Source of the DNA: RGIG3102 sp964369975
GTDB lineage: Bacteria; Bacillota; Clostridia; Oscillospirales; Ruminococcaceae
DNA length: 5,743 bases
Assembly: GCA_964369975.1 (NCBI GenBank)
Contig: CAYJFZ010000039.1
Location: 1-5,743 of the forward strand
Direction of reading: 5' to 3'
Positions 1-5,641 of the stretch are shown piece after piece. Below the pieces are notes generated by a model, which ran no database searches, had not been told where the DNA came from, and worked only from the letters and a program-made list of their open reading frames with translations. How positions within the stretch are numbered: the first letter of the stretch is position 1; each line of letters begins with the position of its first letter. Both the position numbers and the translations under genes were made by a program.

Positions 1-73
1 TGTAAATGATCCTACCCGTGGGTATGCGATTTTTATAGAAAATATGCTTGAATCTGCCGAAAGTATCGCGTAA
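1..73 (+). CDS. spoIVB: SpoIVB peptidase, C-terminal end (partial, 5' end outside window)
   Basis: Reading from base 2, the frame encodes VNDPTRGYAIFIENMLESAE followed by SIA and a TAA stop at 71-73. This matches, from memory, the highly conserved C-terminus of SpoIVB, the S55-family serine peptidase. SpoIVB is secreted from the forespore into the intermembrane space, where it triggers pro-sigma-K processing. The catalytic Ser lies upstream of this stretch and outside the window, so I cannot tell whether the gene is intact. In Bacilli and Clostridia spoIVB is normally followed directly by spo0A; here it is followed by a terminator and a cyclase gene instead. The same 23 residues are encoded again at 2285-2356 with different codons. 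The assignment to the family is confident; functionality cannot be judged. Confidence 0.85.
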   Translation, partial: VNDPTRGYAIFIENMLESAESIA

Positions 74-82
74 TAAATAATG

Positions 83-157
83 GTGTTAGTCCTTCGATAA
101 ATCTTGAATTTAGGTTTTAAATCTGAATTTTGCAAGATACCAGGGCTAACACTTTTT
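83..157 (+). terminator. Long hairpin terminator after spoIVB
   Basis: The outer arms gtgttagtcct (83-93) and agggctaacac (142-152) form an 11-bp stem with one G-T pair, followed directly by five T residues. Inside it, atcttg (101-106) pairs with caagat (133-138), and attta (108-112) can pair with taaat (118-122), giving a segmented hairpin of about 70 nt. It begins nine bases after the spoIVB stop and ends one base before the next -35 box. Intrinsic termination of spoIVB transcription is the simplest role. The structure is long for a plain terminator and could instead be a small hairpin repeat, because its arm sequence recurs at 2195-2210. Confidence 0.65.
142..157 (+). repeat. Left arm of an inverted repeat flanking the cyclase gene
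   Basis: AGGGCTAACACTTTTT here is the inverted counterpart of AAAAAGTGTTAGTCCT at 2195-2210, matching at 15 of 16 positions. The pair encloses the whole cyclase transcription unit, and the right arm ends where the truncated spoIVB copy begins. This left arm is also the 3' half of the spoIVB terminator, so it may be present simply for that reason. No exact target-site duplication is visible outside the arms. Confidence 0.5.
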
Positions 158-158
158 A

Positions 159-187
159 TTGACGAACTTGAAAGTGAGGTGTATAAT
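159..187 (+). promoter_or_regulatory. Sigma-A promoter of the diguanylate cyclase gene
   Basis: A -35 box TTGACG (159-164, 5/6 consensus) is separated by exactly 17 bp from a perfect -10 box TATAAT (182-187). Transcription should start near 193-195. No other candidate this good lies upstream of the cyclase gene. The -35 hexamer abuts the T-run of the spoIVB terminator, so the cyclase is probably transcribed independently of spoIVB. Confidence 0.8.
160..166 (+). promoter_or_regulatory. Possible Spo0A box overlapping the cyclase -35
   Basis: TGACGAA matches the classical 0A-box core TGNCGAA at every specified position, and in the extended form TTGACGAA differs from TTGTCGAA at one base. It overlaps five bases of the -35 hexamer. 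Known 0A boxes at this position can activate sigma-A promoters (spoIIG type), while boxes that block polymerase repress, so the sign of any effect cannot be predicted. A single seven-base match is weak evidence on its own, and half of it is also explained by the -35 consensus. Confidence 0.3.
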
Positions 188-193
188 ATGTTT

Positions 194-353
194 AATTAAA
201 TTTTTTCATTATCCTGTGATGGGTTTAAATAGTGGATAATGTAAAGATATATTTGGATAATATGAAACTTTAGTTTTTCTTTTTTTCAATATGAACAACT
301 CAAAGGTTGCTTTTCGATTACGGAAAACTAATAATATGAAGGGTTGTTATATA
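194..353 (+). promoter_or_regulatory. Long, partly structured 5' leader of the cyclase mRNA
   Basis: About 160 nt separate the predicted transcription start from the preferred start codon. The leader contains an 8-bp perfect inverted repeat, cattatcc (207-214) with ggataatg (234-241). A second ggataat at 255-261 could compete for the same arm. Next come a short A/T hairpin, aaact-tt-agttt (265-276), and a pyrimidine-rich, mostly T, tract to 288. I compared it by eye with the cyclic-di-GMP class I and II riboswitch consensus and saw neither. An attenuator is possible but unproven, and no known RNA family is recognised. Confidence 0.35.
338..343 (+). promoter_or_regulatory. Ribosome binding site deciding the cyclase start
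   Basis: GAAGGG lies 10 nt upstream of the ATG at 354. The upstream in-frame ATG at 291 is preceded only by a T-rich tract with no Shine-Dalgarno sequence, and the ATG at 336 has at best a weak GGAAA. The ATG at 369 is also close to the membrane helix but has a poorer site. The start at 354 is therefore preferred, though the spacing is somewhat long. Confidence 0.55.
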
Positions 354-2021
354 ATGGATGATAATAATATGACTAGAAAATTATTTAACTTATTTATTTT
401 GTGTATTCTAGTTTTAGTTGCTTTGTGTACCGTTTCATCTTTTTCTAATACTGAAAAAGATGCACTGCTAACTTATGATGAAACAGGTATGACAAAACTT
501 AATGAATGGGCATTAGAAGTCGGTGGATTAAATACACAAATCGATATGATAGATTTTAGTCCACAAGACACAAACTTTGAGCCTTATAGTCTTACAAGCA
601 CTATATCTACAAGTCAATATACAAAACCAGTTATAGCTTTTGAAAGTATGCACCAAACTTTTACTCTAAGTGTGAATTCAGAAATTATTTATGAATTTGG
701 ACATGAGGACAGCACGCTTTTTGCCCTGCCTCATGGTGGGATTTGGCATCTTGTAGAGCTACCTATTAGCTCGGATAATATTATAAATATAGATATTATA
801 CCTAGTGATGATAAAACATCAATAGGTATAACCGAGATATTTATATCAGAAGAAAGCGACGCTTTTTTATATTTAATATATAATAATGCTACAAAACTGC
901 TTATATCATCGATTATACTAATAATCGGTCTTACTCTGCTTGGAATCAATTTATTTATTTCCAAAGGATTAAAAAAAGATAATTTAATATTGTATTTAGG
1001 TTTATTATCAACTAATATTGCAATTTGGTTAATTAGCGAATCTAATTTACTGCAATTTTTTGTAGGAAATACATTTATAATAGGAAATCTTCCTTATTGG
1101 TCGATACAGCTATTATTTATACCTTTTATCTTCTATATGGATAGCATGTATACACCATCTCACAAATCAATATCAAAATATCTTTGCTTTGCAATCATTG
1201 TGAATTTTATCATGTCTACTGCTTTGCATATCACGGGAATAGCCTATTATTATAGCACACTGTGGATAGTGCATCTGCTTATGGTTACTACTTTAGTGTA
1301 TTTTATATCTTCTTTATTATTTGAAGCTTTTGCGAAAAAGAATAATGATGCAAAAGTAATATTATTGCAAATTTCATTCTTGATTTTTGCGGCTTTAGCG
1401 GAATTAGGCGTTTTCTATTTTGGTAATAATATGAACTCCGTAGGTGCAAGCCTTCAAACAGGCATGCTATTATATCTTTTAGCTTGTGTAATAGCAACCT
1501 CATTAAAATTAAGAAACATTTGGGCTGAAAACTTGCATGCAAAATATTTAAGTGATATTGCATATACAGATATGTTAACATCATTACAGAACAGGCACGC
1601 ATTTGAAAGAGATTTAGAAGTGTTCAAGGATAGCGAAGATTTAACAAAAATAATAGTTACTTATGATTTAAATAATTTGAAATATTTTAATGACAATATG
1701 GGGCATCAAACTGGTGATAATTATTTAATTTGGTTTGCTGAATTAGCTCAAGAATATTTAAATGAATTCGGAACAACTTATCGTGTAGGTGGTGATGAAT
1801 TTACATCAATTATATATAATATATCACTTGATATATTAGAAGAAAGATTATCTATCATTCAAGATAAGTTCAAAACTTTTGATGATAATAATATGTCAGG
1901 TGTTGCTGTTGGGTATGCAAATTATGATAAAGATAACTATTCTAATATAAGGGATTATCTTCATCATATTGATGAATGCATGTTTAAAGACAAGGCGATA
2001 ATAAAACGAAATTTGCGATAG
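354..2021 (+). CDS. Membrane diguanylate cyclase (7TM sensor-GGDEF)
   Basis: Predicted to condense two GTP into cyclic-di-GMP at the inner face of the membrane. From Met at 354 the protein has 555 residues. An N-terminal helix (about 12-30) is followed by an extracellular beta-rich domain (about 35-175), whose GGIWHLVELPI stretch resembles the jelly-roll ligand domains of 7TMR-DISM receptors. Seven hydrophobic helices follow (about 180-385), then a short helical linker and GGDEF (about 405-555). The cyclase signatures are intact: DLNNLKYFND with the following GHQTGD (from about 438), RVGGDEF (GGDEF at 479-483), and a late MFKDK motif. The allosteric I-site RxxD is absent; the residues at that position are NEFG, so classical product inhibition is not expected. 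It has its own promoter and terminator. The frame remains open back to 291 (576 residues), but the 354 start has the better ribosome site. The ligand is unknown. Confidence 0.88.
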   Translation: MDDNNMTRKLFNLFILCILVLVALCTVSSFSNTEKDALLTYDETGMTKLNEWALEVGGLNTQIDMIDFSPQDTNFEPYSLTSTISTSQYTKPVIAFESMHQTFTLSVNSEIIYEFGHEDSTLFALPHGGIWHLVELPISSDNIINIDIIPSDDKTSIGITEIFISEESDAFLYLIYNNATKLLISSIILIIGLTLLGINLFISKGLKKDNLILYLGLLSTNIAIWLISESNLLQFFVGNTFIIGNLPYWSIQLLFIPFIFYMDSMYTPSHKSISKYLCFAIIVNFIMSTALHITGIAYYYSTLWIVHLLMVTTLVYFISSLLFEAFAKKNNDAKVILLQISFLIFAALAELGVFYFGNNMNSVGASLQTGMLLYLLACVIATSLKLRNIWAENLHAKYLSDIAYTDMLTSLQNRHAFERDLEVFKDSEDLTKIIVTYDLNNLKYFNDNMGHQTGDNYLIWFAELAQEYLNEFGTTYRVGGDEFTSIIYNISLDILEERLSIIQDKFKTFDDNNMSGVAVGYANYDKDNYSNIRDYLHHIDECMFKDKAIIKRNLR

Positions 2022-2160
2022 CATTGCACGAAATTTTTTAGTACTTTGATTTTTTTGTATTAACTACCAATGTATATTATCTGCTTTTCTTGACGCATAC
2101 TAAATCTTTATTTTACCACAGAAAACAACTATTCCCCTCAATAAAAAATATCGTAATTTT

Positions 2161-2192
2161 AAGGCACGGCTTTGGCTGTGCCTTATTGTTTT
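2161..2192 (+). terminator. Rho-independent terminator of the cyclase gene
   Basis: The arms aaggcacggc (2161-2170) and gctgtgcctt (2175-2184) form a 10-bp stem including one G-T pair, with the tetraloop tttg and a following attgtttt tail. It lies 139 nt after the cyclase stop. The gap 2022-2160 holds no convincing gene; I see only A/T-rich sequence there. Confidence 0.85.
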
Positions 2193-2194
2193 AA

Positions 2195-2211
2195 AAAAAG
2201 TGTTAGTCCTT
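2195..2211 (+). repeat. Right arm of the flanking inverted repeat; also a direct repeat of 83-94
   Basis: AAAAAGTGTTAGTCCT (2195-2210) is inverted relative to 142-157 with one mismatch. Its gtgttagtcctt part (2200-2211) is an exact 12-bp direct copy of 83-94. It is a lone arm here with no hairpin partner nearby, and it lies precisely at the upstream junction of the spoIVB remnant. That makes it a candidate breakpoint or element end. Confidence 0.5.
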
Positions 2212-2356
2212 ACTTGACACAAGCGTGAGTGGAAGTCCTATTGTTCAAAATGGAAAACTCGTAGGCGCAGTCACCCATGTTTTTGTAAATGATCCTACCC
2301 GTGGGTATGCGATTTTTATTGAGAATATGCTTGAGAGTGCTGAAAGCATCGCCTAA
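2212..2356 (+). pseudogene. Truncated second copy of the spoIVB 3' end
   Basis: From 2228 the frame reads SGSPIVQNGKLVGAVTHVF and then the same VNDPTRGYAIF...SIA and TAA (2354-2356) as the window's left end. SGSP is the family's catalytic-serine motif, from established knowledge of S55 peptidases. Upstream of it the sequence decays. The bases before gtgagtgga resemble a VQGM codon string with one base missing, and the frame is closed by a TAG at 2204. There is no ribosome site before the GTG at 2225. The PDZ domain and the rest of the peptidase are absent, so this is a 5'-truncated relic of about 145 bp. A bidirectional terminator follows 14 bases after the stop. Confidence 0.8.
2284..2356 (+). 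repeat. Direct repeat of the window's first 73 bases
   Basis: These 73 bases match 1-73 at 65 positions. The first 36 are identical, and the eight mismatches all fall in the last 37. Every mismatch is synonymous in the spoIVB frame, including a TCT to AGT serine switch that needs two base changes. The repeat pair brackets the cyclase gene. The left copy may extend further upstream, outside the window. Confidence 0.9.
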
Positions 2357-2370
2357 ATATTAAAAAAACA

Positions 2371-2398
2371 AAAAAAGAATGCAGTTGCATTCTTTTTT
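2371..2398. terminator. Bidirectional terminator between spoIVB relic and phosphodiesterase
   Basis: Arms aaaaaagaatgca (2371-2383) and tgcattctttttt (2386-2398) pair perfectly over 13 bp around a two-base centre (a functional loop would open a few pairs). T-runs follow on the plus strand and, reading the other way, on the minus strand as well. It sits between convergent transcription units, and it is the only strong hairpin downstream of the minus-strand gene (about 165 nt past its stop). The A/T-rich stretch 2399-2561 otherwise shows only a weak AT-only hairpin near 2442-2460. Confidence 0.85.
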
Positions 2399-2561
2399 GT
2401 TTATTTTTTTGCCTATCCTCATTCATCAGTTTTTAAACTAATAAATTTTGATAAATTTACATTGCCATTAAATTTTTCTTAATATTTTGATTTTTGAATT
2501 TGTTTATCTGATTTTAGCAAATTTTTATGTAGTTTTACTTTTTTATATAATCAAAATTACT

Positions 2562-5456
2562 TTATTTAATAGAAAGTTTATAGGTATGTTCTTCTTCTAA
2601 AAGTTTTAAGAAATCATCAGTGGATATTGGTCTTTCAAAATAATATCCTTGCGCTGAGTCGCATTTAATATTTCTAAGCCAAATAGCTTGTGCAAATGTT
2701 TCAACGCCTTCTGCCACAACCTTCATATTTAAATGCCCTGCCATTTTTATAACGTCTTCGATAACTACACTGCTTTTTCCGCCTTGCTCTTTTAAATCAA
2801 AAAAGGCTTTATCTAATTTTAAAACATCTGCATCTAATGCACTCAGCCTATTTAATGACGAAACGCCTGCGCCAAAATCGTCTATTGCTATTGAGAAGCC
2901 TAATTCTTTTAAATGCTTAACCTTTTGTACAAATATTTTTTCATCTGCAATAACTGCACTCTCAGTGATTTCTAATTCGATGTTGCTTGGTTTTAAGTTA
3001 TACTTGTCCACAATATCTTTAATTTTATGTATAATATTCTTATCTAAAACACTGTGTGGCGATAAATTAACCGAAATTTGCGGGATGTTTGTTTTTCTAA
3101 AATTCTTAACAATAAATTTGCATGTTTCTTCTAAAACATACATATCCAATTCTAAAATAAACCCATTTTCTTCAAACACAGGGATAAAAGCATCTGGATA
3201 AATATCTCCGCCTAGTTTTTGATGCCATCGAACTAAAGCCTCTGCTCCATTAATTTTTAGCGTATCAAAACTTACTTTTGGTTGCAACACTATTTTAAAT
3301 TCTCTATCGCGTAAAGCTTGCTCCATACGAAAAGTTATATTAACTTTATTTTCATAGTCTTTAAGCATGTTCACATCAAAGGTTTTAAAAGAAGTTTTGT
3401 GAATATTTTTTCCACTACTTCTCGCTGTATCGGCATAATTAATAATTGTGCTTGCCTTATTATCTGCCCCCACAATTGTATAGCTGCCAAAAGACATACT
3501 CAAATTATATTTTTCTCCAATAACCTCTCTTAACGCAGGTAATATATACACATCATAAATATTCTTAATGCTAAGACCTTCTGTTTTTTTTCTAAAAATC
3601 AAAAATTGATCTGCTGTTCTTCGAGTTATATAAGCACTTGAATCTTTAAAAGCTTCTTTTAAAGATTTTGCTATTGCTTTTATCATTTCAGTGCCCCTAT
3701 CAGTGCTATAATACGAATTAATTGTTCTGAACATATCTATATCAAGTGATATTATTTCATACTCTGAATCTTTAACATCTTTTAATTTTTCTTCCACTAA
3801 TTTTCTGAAATGCACAAGAGATGAAATGCCTGTTATACAATCGGTATTATATGCGATTTCTAATTGCTTTTGTTTTTCTTTATTCTTTTCATTTTCCTGC
3901 CATAAAAATATTCCAATAATTAAACATGCAAGCATTAAAAATAAATACCAATAATCTATAATAAACTCAAAAAATCCTGGATTTGGCAAATATTGATTTG
4001 AGTTTTCATTTATTATATGCTCGTAATCATCTTGAGTTAGATTATCAAGCATTATATTAAATATTGGATAAAATTCATTTGAAATGTTATTATTTAAAAA
4101 TATTTTCATAGGAACAAAAACATCTGTTGCAACTGAAACTTTTTCTACATCATCTAAATATAAAGATGCATATGGAACAGAAGATTCAGTTGCCAAAATG
4201 GCATCAATTTTCTTATTGGCAAAATCGTCTAACGCTTCATTAAATTCATTGTACAATATTATCTTGTTATTTGGAAAATAATCTAAAAATTCATCATAAT
4301 CAATTGATTGATAATTCATCACACCAATATTTTCTGCTTCTTCAATTACTTCTTTTTTGGTTGTAGTATCCCCATAAACTTCTGGATTAATTTGAGCATA
4401 AAGTTGCATATCATAATAAGATTCCGTTGGCTGATAATATTCTAAAGTTTTTTGTGTATCCCCATACATAGTTAAAAGAATGTCGTAATCTTTGTACAAT
4501 TCTATTGAATCTGTTATACTATATGGATAATATTCAACTTCAAAATTATACATATCACTTAATTCATTCAGCACATCAACCATTGCTCCACCAGCATTAC
4601 CTTCATCATCTTTATAAACAATAGGTTGAAATCCTTCTAAATAACCAACTGTTATTGGTTTTTCTTGTAGCTTTGCAATTTCATTAGGTGATAATGTTCT
4701 ATGAATTATATTTCTATCGTCTGCTTGGTATTTAATTTCAAGCTCTGTTGGAAGAGAGCCTTCTGTCGTAATCACTTTATATAAAATTTCAGTTATATAA
4801 TCCATGTCCTGTGTATCATTTATATTAGAAACTAAATGCGTATTATGTACACCTAAATTAAGAACGGTCTTTGTTCCATCGACTTTTGTTTGATTTGAAA
4901 AAGTTAAATATAAATCTGCCTCAACATCCATATATTCCGATGATTCTGAATAAATATACTCAACTGATATATTATTATTTCTGCAATAGTTATTTAAATA
5001 TAGCTGTGCTGGATTATCTATATAAGTAGAAACAACCTTACCATCTAATGATAAAGGATCATTATACACTTGCTCTAAATCCTCTGTTACTAATATGGAA
5101 TATGTCCTTCCAATCGGGATGTCAGAAAATTCAGCTCTTTGCCCTCTATCATCGTTATAAACTAATAAGCCTGCAACATCGACATCACCATCTTGAACTG
5201 CCTCAATTAAACTTCCTTCTATTGGAACATATTCAAGCTGGATATCACTAATTTCTTCAACTTTTTCTAATAAATCGTAGCCGTAACCTTTATGGGTAGT
5301 GCTTTCAATGTCTTGAACAAGACCTATGCTGTTTGTTGAATACCCAATACGGATAACCCTTTTTTCGCTATTTGCAGAAACTTCTGTGTTTAATGTCCCT
5401 AAAAAAATCACACCCATGAGAAAAATAATACTAATTTGCTTTTTCAGTCTTTTCAA
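2562..5456 (-). CDS. Cyclic-di-GMP phosphodiesterase with two solute-binding sensor domains (SBP-SBP-TM-GGDEF*-EAL)
   Basis: Predicted to hydrolyse cyclic-di-GMP in the cytoplasm under control of an extracellular ligand. With the TTG start the protein has 964 residues. A signal peptide ends near a VSA site at about 28. Two SBP_bac_3-type periplasmic-binding folds follow (about 33-250 and 268-490; the second begins ITVGYLEGFQPI), then one membrane helix (about 499-519). The GGDEF domain (about 540-700) is degenerate: the signature is TADQF (614-618) and the GH and GD motifs are lost, so it should not synthesise c-di-GMP but may bind GTP. The EAL domain (about 715-955) keeps the family's catalytic residues: EALVRW (Glu 739), NLSP, EITES, DDFGAG, KLDK, AEGVET and QGYYF. 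SBP_bac_3 domains usually bind amino acids, but the ligand cannot be read from sequence. The gene has its own promoter and converges on the cyclase. An ATG at 5471 would add five residues but lacks a ribosome site. Confidence 0.9.
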   Translation of the reverse strand: MKRLKKQISIIFLMGVIFLGTLNTEVSANSEKRVIRIGYSTNSIGLVQDIESTTHKGYGYDLLEKVEEISDIQLEYVPIEGSLIEAVQDGDVDVAGLLVYNDDRGQRAEFSDIPIGRTYSILVTEDLEQVYNDPLSLDGKVVSTYIDNPAQLYLNNYCRNNNISVEYIYSESSEYMDVEADLYLTFSNQTKVDGTKTVLNLGVHNTHLVSNINDTQDMDYITEILYKVITTEGSLPTELEIKYQADDRNIIHRTLSPNEIAKLQEKPITVGYLEGFQPIVYKDDEGNAGGAMVDVLNELSDMYNFEVEYYPYSITDSIELYKDYDILLTMYGDTQKTLEYYQPTESYYDMQLYAQINPEVYGDTTTKKEVIEEAENIGVMNYQSIDYDEFLDYFPNNKIILYNEFNEALDDFANKKIDAILATESSVPYASLYLDDVEKVSVATDVFVPMKIFLNNNISNEFYPIFNIMLDNLTQDDYEHIINENSNQYLPNPGFFEFIIDYWYLFLMLACLIIGIFLWQENEKNKEKQKQLEIAYNTDCITGISSLVHFRKLVEEKLKDVKDSEYEIISLDIDMFRTINSYYSTDRGTEMIKAIAKSLKEAFKDSSAYITRRTADQFLIFRKKTEGLSIKNIYDVYILPALREVIGEKYNLSMSFGSYTIVGADNKASTIINYADTARSSGKNIHKTSFKTFDVNMLKDYENKVNITFRMEQALRDREFKIVLQPKVSFDTLKINGAEALVRWHQKLGGDIYPDAFIPVFEENGFILELDMYVLEETCKFIVKNFRKTNIPQISVNLSPHSVLDKNIIHKIKDIVDKYNLKPSNIELEITESAVIADEKIFVQKVKHLKELGFSIAIDDFGAGVSSLNRLSALDADVLKLDKAFFDLKEQGGKSSVVIEDVIKMAGHLNMKVVAEGVETFAQAIWLRNIKCDSAQGYYFERPISTDDFLKLLEEEHTYKLSIK

Positions 5457-5469
5457 AACGTTTACCTCC
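5454..5469 (-). promoter_or_regulatory. Ribosome binding site and TTG start of the phosphodiesterase
   Basis: On the minus strand GGAGG occupies 5469-5465, followed by an 8-nt spacer and a TTG at 5456-5454. This is optimal Shine-Dalgarno spacing. The ATG at 5471 overlaps this GGAGG by its own last base, and only AATTAACTAACA precedes it, so it has no ribosome site. Starting at TTG gives MKRLKKQISIIFLMG, a classic positively charged signal-peptide N-terminus. Confidence 0.75.
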
Positions 5470-5507
5470 ATTGTTAGTTAATTGTAAATATAATAATTGT
5501 GTAGGTT

Positions 5508-5561
5508 GTAAAATATTTTTAAGTAATATTAAGATTTTACATATTTTGGAAATAAATTCCA
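5508..5561 (-). promoter_or_regulatory. Inverted repeats in the phosphodiesterase leader
   Basis: TGGAA and TTCCA arms (5547-5561, 5-nt centre) form a small palindrome right at the expected transcription start, which could be an operator or a 5' hairpin. Downstream in the transcript, gtaaaat (5508-5514) and attttac (5534-5540) form a 7-bp inverted repeat with a 19-nt loop. Neither has a T-run that would make it a terminator, and neither matches an operator I recognise. The rest of the right-hand intergenic stretch (5642-5743) is A/T-rich without an identifiable gene. Confidence 0.25.
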
Positions 5562-5566
5562 CGCTA

Positions 5567-5595
5567 AATTTACCATTTATTTTTCACATTATCAA
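5567..5595 (-). promoter_or_regulatory. Sigma-A-type extended -10 promoter of the phosphodiesterase gene
   Basis: Reading the minus strand, TTGATA (5595-5590, 5/6 of the -35 consensus) is followed by 17 bp and TAAATT (5572-5567, 4/6 of the -10). TGG lies immediately before the -10, which fits the TGN extension. The start of transcription would be near 5560, leaving a leader of about 100 nt. The region is very AT-rich, so chance matches are common; this is the best candidate I found. Confidence 0.5.
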
Positions 5596-5600
5596 CATTT

Positions 5601-5641
5601 TTTGTCTAAAATAACAATAATTTGTCAAAAAAAGTCGAAAA
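5601..5641 (+). promoter_or_regulatory. Phased cluster of Spo0A-box-like motifs upstream of the phosphodiesterase promoter
   Basis: Three related 11-mers, tttgtctaaaa (5601), tttgtcaaaaa (5621) and aaagtcgaaaa (5631), lie in the same orientation with start-to-start distances of exactly 20 and 10 bp. Their cores TGTCTAA, TGTCAAA and AGTCGAA each match the 0A-box core TGTCGAA at 6 of 7 bases. They begin 6 bp upstream of the -35, roughly positions -43 to -80, where an activator could contact polymerase. None is a perfect box, and A/T richness favours such matches, so this is suggestive only. Confidence 0.35.

Noticed and set aside
188..199. A leader peptide ATG TTT AAT TAA preceded by GAGGTG
   Set aside because: It begins upstream of the expected transcription start and encodes only three residues, so it is a chance arrangement over the -10 box.
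194..353. A cyclic-di-GMP riboswitch in the cyclase leader
   Set aside because: The leader is long and the gene makes the ligand, but I could not find the conserved class I or class II core bases or their paired elements.
731..1602. Antisense open frames inside the cyclase gene
   Set aside because: They lie opposite a well-supported coding region, have no ribosome sites or family features that I can see, and their composition mirrors the membrane-helix codons of the real gene.
2090..2118. A promoter beginning TTGACG downstream of the cyclase stop
   Set aside because: The bases 17 bp downstream are TTACCA, a poor -10, and no gene follows except the spoIVB relic behind a strong terminator.
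142..2220. A complete insertion sequence
   Set aside because: There is no transposase or integrase frame, and the flanks (..tacc and tact..) do not form an exact target-site duplication. Only the inverted repeat is kept as an observation.
2225..2356. A small functional gene starting at GTG 2225
   Set aside because: It has no ribosome site and only the last part of SpoIVB without the rest of the peptidase, so a relic is more likely.
2965..5251. Plus-strand open frames opposite the phosphodiesterase gene
   Set aside because: Short frames antisense to conserved SBP, GGDEF and EAL coding sequence, with no recognisable protein features.
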